From assembly GCA_030626365.1 (NCBI GenBank), contig DAOUPC010000107.1, positions 1-8,584 on the forward strand: a stretch of DNA of 8,584 nucleotides. Direction: 5' to 3'. The position numbers and the translations under genes were made by a program. This document shows positions 1-6,353 of the stretch, piece after piece. Each line of letters opens with the position of its first letter. The first letter of the stretch is position 1. The stretch comes from Paracoccaceae bacterium (GTDB lineage Bacteria; Pseudomonadota; Alphaproteobacteria; Rhodobacterales; Rhodobacteraceae). The notes under the pieces are model-generated. The model worked only from the letters and a program-made list of their open reading frames with translations, was not told the DNA's origin and did no database searches.

Positions 1-1
1 G

Positions 2-499
2 GGCAAAACGCTTAGCTCGGATGAAAACGTGGCCTATCTGGCGGCCCTTGCGGCGGACTATCCGATCATCTCGATCGAGGATGGCATGGCCGAGGATGAC
101 TGGGATGGCTGGAAGGCGCTGACGGGTGAATTGGGCGACAAGATCCAGTTGGTCGGCGATGACCTGTTTGTCACGAACCCGGTGCGTCTGGCGCGGGGGA
201 TCGATATGGGGTGCGCCAATTCAATGCTGGTAAAAGTCAACCAGATCGGGACGTTGACCGAAACACTTAATGCGGTTGATATGGCCCACCGGGCCGGATT
301 CACCAACGTGATGAGCCACCGTTCAGGCGAAACAGAGGATGCCACGATTGCCGATCTGGCGGTCGCCACCAACTGTGGTCAGATCAAAACCGGATCGCTG
401 GCGCGCTCTGACCGGCTGGCCAAATATAACCAGCTGATCCGCATCGAAGAGGCCCTGGGCGAAGTGGCAGAATATGCCGGGACGTCAATTCTAAGGTAA
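2..499 (+). CDS. eno: Enolase, 3' part (5' end outside the window)
   Basis: This is the C-terminal portion of enolase (2-phosphoglycerate dehydratase), the cytosolic glycolytic enzyme that interconverts 2-phosphoglycerate and phosphoenolpyruvate. The reading frame is open from base 2, so about 165 residues of a family usually near 425 are visible. Family landmarks appear in order: SIEDGM with a Mg-ligand Glu (codon 77-79), GDDLFVTN with the next Mg-ligand Asp, the LVKVNQIGT segment with the catalytic Lys, the SHRSGETED loop that binds substrate phosphate, and GQIKTGS. The protein ends in TAA shortly after a YAG segment, as expected, so the C-terminus is intact. The GTG at 29 is an internal valine codon and not a start. 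The gene converges on the GNAT gene with 7 bp between stop codons. The assignment is secure. Confidence 0.97.
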   Translation, partial: GKTLSSDENVAYLAALAADYPIISIEDGMAEDDWDGWKALTGELGDKIQLVGDDLFVTNPVRLARGIDMGCANSMLVKVNQIGTLTETLNAVDMAHRAGFTNVMSHRSGETEDATIADLAVATNCGQIKTGSLARSDRLAKYNQLIRIEEALGEVAEYAGTSILR

Positions 500-501
500 T
501 T

Positions 502-516
502 GCCCTTCACAAGGGC
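502..516. terminator. Small hairpin between convergent eno and GNAT genes
   Basis: A perfect 6-bp inverted repeat (GCCCTT / AAGGGC) with a 3-nt loop sits between the eno stop and the end of the GNAT gene, and it overlaps the GNAT stop codon. Its position between converging genes suits a bidirectional terminator. However, the stem is short and neither side has a T-run, so it may need Rho or be fortuitous. Confidence 0.3.
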
Positions 517-971
517 TGCCTGCGCATCAGTATATATCCCTCGCGCGTCGTGAAACCGGCGCGCGCGTACAGGCGTTTGGCCGCCTCGTTGTCGTGGGCC
601 ACCTCAAGATGCAGCGCCTTTATCCCGGCCCCGGCCAGCGCCTTGGGCAGGCTGATCAGCGTTTCGGTGGCAATGGCGCGCCCGCGCACGGCCGGGCGCA
701 GGTAAATGTCGTCTATGCTGGCGTTCATGCCGCCCAATTCCACCGACCAGCCAAAGGTGACGATCACATAGCCCATCGGCGCGCGGGCCGGCCCGATAAG
801 GTATGCGGCCCCGTGCTGGGTTCCGTGCGGGATGCCGTCCAGCAATGGCGCGATCCCGGCGTGGCGGTCTTCGTGCGAAGACGCCAGCCGCTGTTCGGTG
901 TGCGACGCGGCCACCAGCGCCAGCAACCGCTCCAGGTCGTCCGGTTTGGCCAGATGCAGGGCCGCGCTCAC
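507..971 (-). CDS. GNAT-family N-acetyltransferase
   Basis: This encodes a 154-residue single-domain GCN5-related acetyltransferase, expected to move an acetyl group from acetyl-CoA to an amine. The signature is in the C-terminal half. Residues 87-101 form a beta strand followed by the acetyl-CoA pyrophosphate loop, RGRAIA at 96-101, where Ala replaces the second Gly of the common RGxGIG/A pattern. Residues 121-140 (L-E-V-x4-N-x2-A-x2-LY-x3-GF) are the usual motif B. No signal peptide or membrane segment is visible, so the protein is probably cytosolic. The start is GTG at 971. It overlaps the TGA of the upstream nucleoside hydrolase by 4 bp and has no clear Shine-Dalgarno of its own, so translation probably depends on coupling. 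The substrate cannot be deduced. Membership in a nucleotide-metabolism cluster is suggestive only. Confidence 0.88.
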   Translation of the reverse strand: MSAALHLAKPDDLERLLALVAASHTEQRLASSHEDRHAGIAPLLDGIPHGTQHGAAYLIGPARAPMGYVIVTFGWSVELGGMNASIDDIYLRPAVRGRAIATETLISLPKALAGAGIKALHLEVAHDNEAAKRLYARAGFTTREGYILMRRQPL

Positions 972-1906
972 AGGCGGGCCAGCCGGTCGGTAAGCAGGGC
1001 AAAGAACCCGTCTGCATCCACATCACCAAGGAAGGTGGCGTTGGGTGCCCGGTCCGTCACGCCCCACCAGTCGGCCACGGTCATGCCAAGGGTCAGCGGC
1101 GAAGATGTTTCGATCTCGACATTGATGTGACGTCCGCCAAACAGGTCGGGCCGGATCAGATAGGCGGTGACACAAGGGTCATGCAGGGGGGCGCCAAGGC
1201 TGCCGTATTTTTCCTTGTCAAAGCGTTCAAAGAAATCGGTCATCTGGGCCACGGCGATGCCAACCGGCGTGCCAATCGCGCGAAACGCATCGTTGCGCGC
1301 ACTTGTCACCAGCACCTTATGCGTCACATCCAGCGGAACCACCGTAATGTTGACGCCAGATTTGAACACAATATCAGCAGCTTCTGGATCAACGTAAATG
1401 TTGAACTCAGCCGTGGGGGTGATGTTTCCCACCGCGAAATAGGCCCCGCCCATCAGCACGATTTCCTGCACCCGGTTCACAATGTCCGGGGCCTTTTGAA
1501 AGGCCGTCGCGATATTGCTCAGCGGTCCCAGCGGGCAAAGCGTGACGGTTCCCGCGTCATGGGTCCGCAGGGTTTCAATGATGAAATCAACCCCATGCCC
1601 ATCCGCCAGCGCCATGACAGGATCGGGCAGGTCGGGCCCGTCCAGCCCGGTTTTGCCATGCACATGTTCGGCCGTGACCAGCGGGCGTTTCAGCGGCGCG
1701 TCACAGCCGGCATAGACCGCCATGTCAGGCCGCCCGGCCAGCTCACAGATGATGCGCGCGTTCTTTTGCGTCAGCGCCAGTGGCACGTTGCCCGCCACCG
1801 CCGTTATACCCAGCACCTCAAGTTCCGGGCTGGCCAGCGCCAGCAGGATCGCCACGGCGTCGTCTTGGCCGGGGTCGGTATCGATGATGATTTTGCGTGC
1901 GCTCAT
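968..1906 (-). CDS. Inosine/uridine-preferring nucleoside hydrolase
   Basis: This encodes a 312-residue enzyme of the IunH/Rih family, which hydrolyses the N-glycosidic bond of ribonucleosides to give free base and ribose for salvage. It has the Ca-binding DTDPGQDD block (9-16), the MGGA strand (152-155), the EFNIYVDPEAA segment (167-177) that contacts ribose, and HDP (242-244), supplying the last Ca-ligand Asp plus the active-site His of the base pocket. Length matches RihA/RihB (about 311-313). The open frame extends 13 codons further upstream, but ATG 1906 is preferred. It overlaps the mazG stop as ATGA, has AGGAA at 1916-1912 about 5 nt upstream, and puts the KIIIDTDPG strand at the usual distance from the N-terminus. 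Base preference (purine, pyrimidine or mixed) cannot be read reliably from sequence. Confidence 0.94.
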   Translation of the reverse strand: MSARKIIIDTDPGQDDAVAILLALASPELEVLGITAVAGNVPLALTQKNARIICELAGRPDMAVYAGCDAPLKRPLVTAEHVHGKTGLDGPDLPDPVMALADGHGVDFIIETLRTHDAGTVTLCPLGPLSNIATAFQKAPDIVNRVQEIVLMGGAYFAVGNITPTAEFNIYVDPEAADIVFKSGVNITVVPLDVTHKVLVTSARNDAFRAIGTPVGIAVAQMTDFFERFDKEKYGSLGAPLHDPCVTAYLIRPDLFGGRHINVEIETSSPLTLGMTVADWWGVTDRAPNATFLGDVDADGFFALLTDRLARL

Positions 1907-2727
1907 GTCGGTTCCTGACGTTCTTGTGTTTTTACAGCATTCCACAGCGCGTCCATTTCATCCAGATCGCTGTCTTGCGGGGTTTTGCCCATGGCGGCCA
2001 GCCGTGCCTCGACCCCCTCAAACCGGCGGATAAACTTGGCGTTGGTGCGGCGCAGTGCGGCCTCGGGGTCGACACCCAGATGGCGGGCAAGGTTGGCCAT
2101 GACAAACAGCAGATCGCCAAATTCCTCTTCCATCTTGTCGGGATCATGCAGATCGCGCGCCTCGTCCAATTCGCCCGCTTCTTCGATGATCTTGGCCATC
2201 ACACCGCCTGTATCGGGCCAGTCAAACCCCACCCGTGCGGCGCGTTTTTGCAACTTTTGCGCCCGCAGCAACGCCGGCAGGTTCCCTGCCACCCCGTCCA
2301 GCGCGCCCTTTTGCGCCTTGCCAGCGCGTTCGCCCGCTTTGATCGCCTCCCAGTCGCGGGTCTGTTGTTCGGCGGATTTATCGCGTGACTGATCGCCAAA
2401 CACATGCGGATGACGCGCGACCATCTTGTCGCTGATGTCGCGCACCACCGACTGAAAGGTGAAATGCCCGGCCTCTTGCCCCATCTGCGTGTGATATACC
2501 GTCTGCAACAGCAAATCGCCCAATTCGCCCCGCAATTCACCCCACGCCCCGCGCTCGATTGCATCGGCCACCTCATAGGCTTCTTCGATGGTGTAGGGCG
2601 CGACTGAGGCGAAATCCTGTTCGATGTCCCACGGGCAGCCGGTTTCGGGATTACGCAGGCGGCGCATGATCTCAAGCAGGCGTTCAATGCCGGCATCGGG
2701 ATCGTGAATCAGCGGGTTTTCTTGCAT
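1903..2727 (-). CDS. mazG: MazG, nucleoside triphosphate pyrophosphohydrolase
   Basis: This encodes a 274-residue protein with two MazG domains, the full-length E. coli-like form (about 263 residues). MazG hydrolyses NTPs/dNTPs to the monophosphate and pyrophosphate, and is linked to removal of abnormal nucleotides and to control of nucleotide pools under stress. The N-terminal domain carries CPWD (31-34), EEAYE (48-52) and ELGD (68-71). The C-terminal domain carries EEAGE (182-186) and EEEFGD (200-205), the acidic Mg-binding pattern that defines the active site. RHPHVFGD (105-112) and the NLPALLRAQKLQKRA linker (149-163) are also typical. The frame is open to 2805, but ATG 2727 is chosen because GAAGG (2740-2736) lies 8 nt upstream and because the family N-terminus starts here. 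ATG 2742 is an alternative with a weaker site. It heads a leftward operon, and its TGA overlaps the next start by 4 bp. Confidence 0.95.
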   Translation of the reverse strand: MQENPLIHDPDAGIERLLEIMRRLRNPETGCPWDIEQDFASVAPYTIEEAYEVADAIERGAWGELRGELGDLLLQTVYHTQMGQEAGHFTFQSVVRDISDKMVARHPHVFGDQSRDKSAEQQTRDWEAIKAGERAGKAQKGALDGVAGNLPALLRAQKLQKRAARVGFDWPDTGGVMAKIIEEAGELDEARDLHDPDKMEEEFGDLLFVMANLARHLGVDPEAALRRTNAKFIRRFEGVEARLAAMGKTPQDSDLDEMDALWNAVKTQERQEPT

Positions 2728-2791
2728 TGCGGTGGCCTTCATTCCGGTGTCAGATACATCAATCACCAATGCCGACCAAGGAGTCCAGACC
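2728..2791. promoter_or_regulatory. Divergent intergenic region between mazG and the guanidino operon
   Basis: These 64 bp separate two operons that start in opposite directions, so the region must hold promoters for one or both unless they lie inside the coding sequences. I see the two Shine-Dalgarno sites and no convincing sigma-70 -35/-10 pair on either strand. The best plus-strand candidate (TTGCGG at 2727-2732 with a TA-rich CAGATA near 2751) is weak. No clear palindromic operator is present. Confidence 0.35.
2778..2783 (+). promoter_or_regulatory. Ribosome binding site that fixes the M20 amidohydrolase start
   Basis: AAGGAG lies 8 nt before the ATG at 2792. It is the best Shine-Dalgarno in the window, and it decides against the in-frame ATG at 2732, which would add 20 residues unlike the family N-terminus and would leave almost no intergenic space. 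Confidence 0.8.
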
Positions 2792-3994
2792 ATGCCCGTT
2801 GTCAATCGTATCGCGGATTACGCCGCCGACATGGCCGGATGGCGCCAGCACCTGCATACCATTCCTGAACTGGCGCTGGATTGCACCGAAACGGCGGCAT
2901 TCGTGGCAGAGCGGCTTCGTGAATTCGGGGTGGATGAAATTCACGAGGGCATCGCCAGAACCGGGATTGTGGCAATCATAAACGGGCAGGCGGCAGAGGA
3001 TGGCGGGCCAACCCTGGGGTTGCGCGCCGATATGGACGGATTACCGATCACCGAGGCAACAGGGCTGGAATACACCAGCCGGAACAAGGGACAGATGCAC
3101 GCCTGCGGCCATGACGGGCACACGACAATGTTGCTGGGGGCGGCGCGTTATCTGGCCGAAACGCGAAATTTCGCAGGTCGCGTGGCGCTGATTTTTCAGC
3201 CCGCAGAAGAGGCGATCGGCGGCGCACAGGTGATGGTGCAAGAGGGGATCATGGATCGCTTTGGCATTACCGAGGTTTACGCGCTGCACAATGCACCGGG
3301 GTTCGAGGCGGGCGGGTTTTACACCAATCCGGGGGCAATCATGGCCGCGGTCGATACGTTTCACATCAACATTCAGGGGGTCGGCGGGCATGGCGCGATG
3401 CCCCAGGATACGTGTGATCCGGTGATGGCGGCCTGTGGCATTGCCCAGGCGATCCAGACCATCGTCAGCCGCAACCACTATGCGCTGGACGATCTGGTGG
3501 TCTCGGTGACGCAGATACATACCGGGTCGGCCGACAACATCATTCCCGACACCGCCTATATCAACGGGACCGTGCGCACGTTTGACCCAAAGGTGCAGGA
3601 CATGGTCATGGCCCGGATGAAGGCAATCGTTGCCGGGCAGGCGGCCAGTTATGGCGTCAGCGCCGCGCTGGATTACGAGGTGGGGTATCCGGCCACGATC
3701 AATGACGTGGCCAAGGCCGGTTTTGCCACCAAAATCGCCCGCGAAGTGGCCGGTGACAGTGCGGTTATCGCCGAAGCCGGGCGCGAAATGGGGGCCGAGG
3801 ATTTTTCCTATATGCTGAACGAACGCCCCGGTGCCTATCTGTTTTTAGGGCAGGGACCGGGGGCGGGCCTGCATCATCCCGAATACAATTTCAACGACGA
3901 TGTGGCCCCGGTCGGGGCCTCGTTCTTTGCCCGGCTGGTTGAAACAGCCCAGCCCGCGAACCCGTCGGAACATACAAACAAAGGGGCGGCCTGA
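2792..3994 (+). CDS. M20D-family metal-dependent amidohydrolase (hippurate hydrolase-like)
   Basis: This encodes a 400-residue cytosolic di-metal amidohydrolase of the M20D branch, which includes hippurate hydrolases, N-acyl-L-amino-acid amidohydrolases and IAA-amino acid hydrolases. These enzymes cleave an amide between an acyl group and an amino acid or amine. Family marks appear in order: RQHLHTIPEL (18-27), LRADMDGLP (77-85), the metal-binding CGHDGH (105-110), QPAEE with the catalytic Glu (136-140), ALHN (164-167), the GVGGHGAMP dimerisation-domain segment (196-204), MGAEDFSYM (333-341) and HH near the end (361-362). No signal peptide is seen. It is the first gene of a rightward operon. 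Its TGA shares one base with the ATG of the following agmatinase, indicating coupling. That context suggests an acylated guanidino compound or acyl-polyamine as substrate, but this is inference. The family assignment is firm and the substrate unknown. Confidence 0.93.
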   Translation: MPVVNRIADYAADMAGWRQHLHTIPELALDCTETAAFVAERLREFGVDEIHEGIARTGIVAIINGQAAEDGGPTLGLRADMDGLPITEATGLEYTSRNKGQMHACGHDGHTTMLLGAARYLAETRNFAGRVALIFQPAEEAIGGAQVMVQEGIMDRFGITEVYALHNAPGFEAGGFYTNPGAIMAAVDTFHINIQGVGGHGAMPQDTCDPVMAACGIAQAIQTIVSRNHYALDDLVVSVTQIHTGSADNIIPDTAYINGTVRTFDPKVQDMVMARMKAIVAGQAASYGVSAALDYEVGYPATINDVAKAGFATKIAREVAGDSAVIAEAGREMGAEDFSYMLNERPGAYLFLGQGPGAGLHHPEYNFNDDVAPVGASFFARLVETAQPANPSEHTNKGAA

Positions 3995-4956
3995 TGGCGC
4001 TGGAAGATGCAAAAGAACAGGTAGATCATGCGTTTACACGGGAAAACCTGCGGGGCCTGACGCATGAAAACACCTTTGGCGGGGTCACGTCGTTTTTGCG
4101 CCGCCGCTATACCAAAGACCTGACCGGCGTGGATATTGCCGTCACCGGCGTGCCGTTCGATCAGGCCGTTACCAACCGCCCCGGCACCCGACTGGGCCCG
4201 CGCGCGATCCGCGAGGCCAGCGCGTTACAGGCCCCCGATGCGCCCTATGGCTGGCCCTATGACCCGCTTAGCGAACTGGCCATTATAGATTATGGCGATC
4301 TGGCCTTTGATTACGCCAATATCCCGGCCTTTCCGGGCGCGCTAAAGGCGCATATCGCGGGGATTCTGGCGGCTGATGTTGCCTCGGTCGTGCTGGGCGG
4401 GGATCACTATATCAGTTTTCCGATCCTTCAGGCCTATGCGGAAAAATACGGGCCGGTTTCATTGCTTCAGTTCGATGCCCATACTGATACATGGGCCGAT
4501 GATGACATGGCCCGCGTTGATCATGGCACGATGTTCTACAAGGCGGTGAAAATGGGGCTGGTGGACCCGGCGCGGTCGGTTCAGGTGGGCATTCGCACCA
4601 GCAATCAGGACACGCTGGGCGTCAACATCATTGACGCGCGCGAGGTCCACGAGGCAGGGCCGGTGGCCACCGCGCAAAAGATCCGCGAAATTCTGGGCGG
4701 GCATCCGACCTATCTGACGTTTGACATTGACGGGCTGGACCCGGCCTATGCGCCCGGTACCGGCACGCCGGTCTGGGGGGGGCTGACCAGCGCGCAGGCG
4801 GCGATCATTCTGCGTGATCTGGCCGGGATCAACATTGTCGGCGGCGATGTGGTCGAGGTGTCGCCACCCTTTGACACCACCGGGGCCACGGCAATTGCCG
4901 GGGCGCATATTGCAATGGAAATCATCTGCCTTCTGGGCTGGAGGATGCGCGCATGA
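3994..4956 (+). CDS. speB: Agmatinase-type ureohydrolase
   Basis: This encodes a 320-residue member of the arginase/agmatinase family. Agmatinase hydrolyses agmatine to putrescine and urea with a binuclear Mn centre. All metal ligands are present: H138 in GGDH (135-138), D161/H163/D165 in DAHTD, and D244/D246 in FDIDGLDP (243-250). H177 in DHGTMFY and E288 in VVEVSP fill the catalytic and guanidinium-binding positions. From memory, the stretch from FDAHTD through DHGTMFY to SVQVGIRT is very close to E. coli SpeB, which favours true agmatinase over the other family activities. Tyr139 follows GGDH, where E. coli SpeB has Phe and many relatives Ser or Thr. The start is ATG 3994, overlapping the previous stop by one base, with AAGGGG (3981-3986) 7 nt upstream. 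Its own TGA overlaps the next ureohydrolase as ATGA. Guanidine hydrolase activity cannot be excluded. Confidence 0.9.
   Translation: MALEDAKEQVDHAFTRENLRGLTHENTFGGVTSFLRRRYTKDLTGVDIAVTGVPFDQAVTNRPGTRLGPRAIREASALQAPDAPYGWPYDPLSELAIIDYGDLAFDYANIPAFPGALKAHIAGILAADVASVVLGGDHYISFPILQAYAEKYGPVSLLQFDAHTDTWADDDMARVDHGTMFYKAVKMGLVDPARSVQVGIRTSNQDTLGVNIIDAREVHEAGPVATAQKIREILGGHPTYLTFDIDGLDPAYAPGTGTPVWGGLTSAQAAIILRDLAGINIVGGDVVEVSPPFDTTGATAIAGAHIAMEIICLLGWRMRA
4940..4944 (+). promoter_or_regulatory. Ribosome binding site for the guanidinobutyrase gene, inside speB
   Basis: GGAGG is 8 nt upstream of ATG 4953 and lies within the last codons of the agmatinase gene. Together with the ATGA overlap it supports translational coupling and fixes the start. 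Confidence 0.75.
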
Positions 4957-5900
4957 CTGACTTTAACCAACCCGTTGGCGGTAATGATCTGGCGCGGTTT
5001 TCCGGGCCCGGAACATTCATGCGCCTGCCGTCGGCCAGTGCGCTGAACGGATTGGATGTGGCAATTTTGGGTATTCCGATGGATATCGGCACTTCGTGGC
5101 GGTCGGGCACACGGTTTGGCCCAAAGCAAATTCGCGCCGAAAGCGCGATATTACGGCCCTATAATATGGCCACGGGGGCGGCCCCGTTTGACTGTTTGCA
5201 AGTGGCAGATATTGGTGATCTGGCGATTAACACGTTTTCTCTGCCAGAAAGTATCCGCATAATTTCTGATAGTTACGACGCGATCCTCAAGCAAAATGTG
5301 ATTCCGGTGGCGATGGGGGGCGATCATACGATCACCCTGCCAATCCTGCGCAGCATTGCGCGCAAATATGGCCCCGTGGCGCTGGTGCATGTGGATGCCC
5401 ATGCGGATGTGAACGACCATATGTTCGGCGTGCGCGAAACCCACGGCACCGTGTTCCGGCGCGCCTGGGAAGAGGGGCTGATCCAGCCTGACAAGACCTA
5501 TCAGATCGGCCTGCGCGGCACCGGCTATGGTCCCGATGATTTCGCCGAGGCCCAGGGCTGGGGATTTCAGCAGTTCCCGGCGCATGAATTGTGGGGCCAA
5601 TCGCTAAGCGACCTTGGCGCTGAAATCCGCCGCGATATCGGTGCGCGCCCCACCTATGTCACCTATGATATCGACAGCCTTGATCCGGCCTTTGCACCCG
5701 GCACCGGCACGCCGGAAATCGGTGGGCTGACCACGCCACAGGCGCTGCAACTGATCCGCGCACTGGCTGGGGTCAACATTGTCGGTTGTGATCTGGTCGA
5801 GGTGTCGCCGCCCTATGATCCGTCGGGCAATACCGGGTTGACGGGGGCGAACCTGTTGTATGAATTGCTGTGTGTTTTGCCGGGGGTGACACGCCGGTAA
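4953..5900 (+). CDS. gbuA: Guanidinobutyrase-type ureohydrolase
   Basis: This encodes a 315-residue paralogue of the preceding gene that most likely hydrolyses 4-guanidinobutyrate to GABA and urea. Metal ligands are complete: H125 in GGDH (122-125), D148/H150/D152 in DAHAD, and D239/D241 in YDIDSLDP (238-245). H164 and E283 complete the site. Its pattern is that of Pseudomonas aeruginosa GbuA as I remember it: QPxGGN at the N-terminus, RPYNMATGAAPFD (68-80), VADIGD, AINTF, DVNDHMFG (152-159) and the LLYELLCVLPGV tail. M157 corresponds to GbuA Met161, reported as discriminating from guanidinopropionase, which has Tyr there. This favours guanidinobutyrase over GpuA. GGAGG at 4940-4944 lies 8 nt before ATG 4953, inside the end of the upstream gene. 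The stop codon falls in the loop of a candidate terminator, so this is probably the last gene of the operon. Confidence 0.88.
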   Translation: MTDFNQPVGGNDLARFSGPGTFMRLPSASALNGLDVAILGIPMDIGTSWRSGTRFGPKQIRAESAILRPYNMATGAAPFDCLQVADIGDLAINTFSLPESIRIISDSYDAILKQNVIPVAMGGDHTITLPILRSIARKYGPVALVHVDAHADVNDHMFGVRETHGTVFRRAWEEGLIQPDKTYQIGLRGTGYGPDDFAEAQGWGFQQFPAHELWGQSLSDLGAEIRRDIGARPTYVTYDIDSLDPAFAPGTGTPEIGGLTTPQALQLIRALAGVNIVGCDLVEVSPPYDPSGNTGLTGANLLYELLCVLPGVTRR

Positions 5901-5908
5901 GGGCGTGT
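5889..5908 (+). terminator. Candidate terminator of the guanidino operon
   Basis: A perfect 7-bp stem (ACACGCC / GGCGTGT) with a 6-nt loop contains the gbuA stop codon. It is followed by a T/G-rich stretch (about 5908-5926) without a clean T-run. Position and stem fit an intrinsic-like or Rho-assisted terminator separating the operon from the DUF1499 gene. The imperfect tail keeps confidence moderate. Confidence 0.4.
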
Positions 5909-5941
5909 TGGTGTTCTGGTTGATTTCCGGGGTTAACAAGT

Positions 5942-5946
5942 GAGGT
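5942..5946 (+). promoter_or_regulatory. Ribosome binding site that decides the DUF1499 start
   Basis: GAGGT overlaps the potential GTG start at 5940 and is correctly spaced for the ATG pair at 5952/5955, 5 and 8 nt downstream. It argues that the GTG is not used. Confidence 0.6.
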
Positions 5947-5951
5947 ACAAA

Positions 5952-6353
5952 ATGATGACAGTATGGGTGATATTGGGTCTTCTGGTTGCGGGCATGGCAT
6001 ATATCAGGCTGGCCCCCAGCGATGTGATGCGCTGGCACGTGCCCCCGGAAGTCAGTGAAAACAAAGGCTTCAGCGCCGGTGTTAAACGGCTGATCGACAC
6101 AGGACCGGATGGGCTGGCGCGGTTGGACAAAATCGCGCGGGCCACGCCCCGCACGCAGGTTCTGGCCGGGTCGGTGGATGCGGGCATGGTGACCTATATC
6201 ACCCGCAGCGCGGTGTTTGGCTTTCCCGATTATACCACCGTTCAACAGGACGAAAACCGGGTGCAGATCCATGCCCGCCTGCGGTTTGGCCGCTCAGATC
6301 TTGGTGTGAACCGGGCCAGGATCGACCACTGGATCACCACTTTGCAGCCCTGA
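5952..6353 (+). CDS. DUF1499 family protein with N-terminal membrane anchor
   Basis: This encodes a protein of about 133 residues with a hydrophobic N-terminal segment (residues 2-18), most likely a single membrane anchor or uncleaved signal, followed by a soluble domain. The TPRTQVLAGSVDAGMVTYITRS stretch, the GFPDYTTV strand and the RVQIHARLRFGRSDLGVNRARI segment match the DUF1499 family as I remember it. The family's biochemical function is unknown to me. Start choice: GTG at 5940 opens the frame, but GAGGT (5942-5946) lies inside that extension, 5 nt before ATG 5952 and 8 nt before ATG 5955, so one of these ATGs is the likely start. It lies 51 bp after gbuA, beyond a candidate terminator, so it may have its own promoter. 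Its last 20 codons overlap an antisense gene. Confidence 0.85.
   Translation: MMTVWVILGLLVAGMAYIRLAPSDVMRWHVPPEVSENKGFSAGVKRLIDTGPDGLARLDKIARATPRTQVLAGSVDAGMVTYITRSAVFGFPDYTTVQQDENRVQIHARLRFGRSDLGVNRARIDHWITTLQP

Noticed and set aside
803..1918. A long plus-strand open frame (371 codons) opposite the nucleoside hydrolase and GNAT genes
   Set aside because: It is antisense to two well-recognised enzymes. Its translation is Arg/Gly/His/Gln-rich with no domain, and it fits the usual antisense shadow of high-GC coding DNA.
1907..1945. A 13-residue N-terminal extension of the nucleoside hydrolase
   Set aside because: It would lie within the end of mazG. ATG 1906 has AGGAA upstream and the ATGA overlap, and it gives the normal family length.
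2732..2791. A 20-residue N-terminal extension of the M20 amidohydrolase
   Set aside because: AAGGAG 8 nt before ATG 2792 and the family N-terminus favour the shorter form. The extension would overlap the mazG ribosome binding site.
3994..5900. The tandem ureohydrolases as a recent gene duplication
   Set aside because: The proteins differ widely outside the metal-binding blocks and each resembles a different characterised enzyme type, so the duplication is old or they were brought together separately.
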